A DNA stretch of 43,196 bases from Bacillota bacterium (GTDB lineage: Bacteria > Bacillota > Clostridia > Christensenellales > Aristaeellaceae). A program made the translations under genes and the position numbers. Every line of letters begins with the position of its first letter. The stretch's first letter is position 1. The notes beneath the pieces were generated by a model. That model made no database searches, was not told the DNA's origin, and saw only the letters and a program-made list of their open reading frames with translations. The stretch is taken from NCBI GenBank assembly GCA_029548395.1, contig JAKPNM010000028.1:1-43196 (forward strand), read 5' to 3'. This document shows, piece after piece, positions 42,622-43,196 of this stretch.

Positions 42622-42695
42622 TGGGGAATGGTGTAACGGCAGCACCTACGACTCTGACTCGTATAGTCTAGGTTCAAATCCTAGTTCCCCAGCCA
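42622..42695 (+). tRNA. tRNA-Gln (anticodon CTG)
   Basis: Full cloverleaf: acceptor TGGGGAA pairs with TTCCCCA. The anticodon stem TACGA/TCGTA has loop CTCTGAC, giving anticodon CTG. The T-arm holds GGTTCAAATCC. Discriminator is G and CCA is encoded (42693-42695). Confidence 0.93.
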
Positions 42696-42699
42696 GCCT

Positions 42700-42775
42700 G
42701 CCCCCATGGTCTAGCGGCCTAGGACACCGCCCTCTCAAGGCGGCAACACGGGTTCGAATCCCGTTGGGGGTGCCA
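42700..42775 (+). tRNA. tRNA-Glu (anticodon CTC)
   Basis: Cloverleaf with acceptor GCCCCCA against TGGGGGT (one wobble). The anticodon stem CCGCC/GGCGG has loop CTCTCAA, giving anticodon CTC. The T-arm is CGGGTTCGAATCCCG. CCA is encoded at 42773-42775. Four bases separate it from tRNA-Gln. Confidence 0.93.
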
Positions 42776-42782
42776 GCCAACA

Positions 42783-42807
42783 AACGCTGATGTGATCGGC
42801 GTTTTTT
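42783..42807 (+). terminator. Terminator of the tRNA operon
   Basis: AACGCTGAT (42783-42791), GTG loop, ATCGGCGTT (42795-42803) with one wobble, and a run of six T ending at 42807. Confidence 0.8.
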
Positions 42808-42869
42808 CTGTTTCGCGTTGTGTGGCTTAATGATTCATGTTGTTGATTGGCTTCGTCATGATGCAAAAC

Positions 42870-42912
42870 GGCAACACGATAAAGCGGATAACTGACACGA
42901 AATGCAACACGA
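42870..42912. repeat. Direct repeats near the phage remnant
   Basis: GCAACACGA occurs at 42872-42880 and 42904-42912, start to start 32 nt, about three helix turns. CGGCAACACG at 42870-42879 also occurs inside tRNA-Glu (42741-42750). They may be remnants of integrase-binding or attachment sequences. The rest of 42808-42924 holds nothing recognisable. Confidence 0.35.
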
Positions 42913-42924
42913 ATATCCCACGAG

Positions 42925-43030
42925 CTACGAAAAAAACTTGGTCTCTAAAGCTTGATTGATCGTGTTCGTGATCTCATCCTGTTTGTCCTGCATCAGGTGT
43001 TGGTAAACGTTCTTTCGTCCAGTCAATCCT
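42925..43030 (-). pseudogene. C-terminal remnant of a tyrosine recombinase (phage integrase)
   Basis: On the minus strand the frame ending at TAG (42927-42925) reads NVYQHLMQDKQDEITNTINQ, then ALETKFFS. This resembles integrase ends, where the nucleophile Tyr lies in a VYxHL context and is followed by Asp/Gln-rich helices. Only about 30 related residues remain: upstream in this frame is a stop (43038-43036), and the sequence passes into a different phage gene. No start codon or catalytic Arg/His motifs remain. It lies just after a tRNA gene, as expected for an integration site. Confidence 0.6.
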
Positions 43031-43196
43031 TGTGGTCACAGGCGCGAGGCTTGAGAGCGAGCCTGATACCTACGATGACGAGGGCGAGGTCATCAGGGGG
43101 CGCACCCCGGCAGAGCAAATCCGGCAAGAAAAGATGCTGTATTTGCCGGGCGAAGATGTGAAAGTCGAGTATCTGACCAAAAGCCTGACCGAGAGC
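43020..43196 (+). pseudogene. Internal fragment of a phage portal-like protein; runs off the window
   Basis: The plus frame reads SILVVTGARLESEPDTYDDE, then GEVIRGRTPAEQIRQE and KMLYLPGEDVKVEYLTKSLT, to the window edge. It resembles the middle of SPP1-type portal proteins, which often have an acidic DExG turn followed by a PGE, then VEYLTK segment. Related sequence starts near 43020 without a start codon or ribosome-binding site, so the N-terminal part is missing. The open frame itself begins at 42972, but the first residues are read from the antisense of the integrase remnant. Portal identity is by eye and uncertain. Confidence 0.5.

Noticed and set aside
1..43196. CRISPR arrays, insertion sequences or rRNA genes
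   Set aside because: No regularly spaced repeats, transposase motifs with terminal repeats, or rRNA-like stretches were found on either strand.

Overview
The window is GC-rich bacterial chromosome that reads like a Clostridia-type Bacillota. The signs are strong AGGAGG ribosome-binding sites, TRTGn extended -10 promoters, several GTG and TTG starts, a DUF896 (YnzC-like) protein, two VanW-domain proteins, TlyA, RecD2, RecX, a flavodiiron protein and an ECF sigma/zinc-finger anti-sigma pair. A Christensenellales-like lineage is a guess only. Genes are packed in short operons with many 1 to 17 nt overlaps.

Layout. (1) 1-9345, minus: an oligopeptide ABC transporter operon (oppA, then oppB, oppC, oppD, oppF; oppF runs off the left edge). 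Four of its five proteins carry large extra domains. OppF has a membrane-anchored N-terminal ectodomain plus a helical insert. OppD has about 370 extra residues between Q-loop and signature motif. OppC has about 220 extra extracytoplasmic residues. OppA is oversized and has no lipobox. (2) 9559-12637, plus: flavodiiron protein, CBM9-like protein, serine hydrolase. (3) 12791-16568, plus: Fe-S aldo/keto reductase, lgt, second serine hydrolase, recX. (4) 16505-21110, minus: recD2, comF, tcdA-like gene, and an AT-rich aminoglycoside-phosphotransferase-family gene that looks acquired. (5) 21239-23898, plus: dxs and tlyA, ending at a two-way terminator. (6) 23964-29217, minus: an envelope operon of GT2-GtrA glycosyltransferase, phosphodiester-glycosidase-like protein, divergent Lgt homologue, DUF896 protein and two VanW proteins. 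(7) 29404-30534, plus: a GNAT acetyltransferase. (8) 30699-36185, plus: MMPL transporter, secreted protein, ECF sigma, anti-sigma/DUF4349 protein and SIMPL protein, with a strong terminator. (9) 36320-42520, plus: GNAT, alpha/beta hydrolase, membrane-embedded MurF-like ligase, divergent D-Ala-D-Ala ligase, glutamate dehydrogenase and a Pr6Pr-like membrane protein. (10) 42574-42807: tRNA-Gln(CTG) and tRNA-Glu(CTC) with a consensus promoter and a terminator. (11) 42808-43196: a phage scar made of an integrase C-terminal remnant (minus) abutting a portal-protein-like fragment (plus).

The two most unusual parts are the remodelled peptide transporter and the cell-wall module of region 9. In the transporter, a secreted, apparently non-lipidated binding protein may dock on ectodomains carried by the permease and by one ATPase. 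In the cell-wall module, the MurF-like ligase has lost its UDP-substrate-binding domain and gained five predicted membrane helices, and it sits directly beside a divergent Ddl. All functions are inferred from motifs read by eye; no database search was run.
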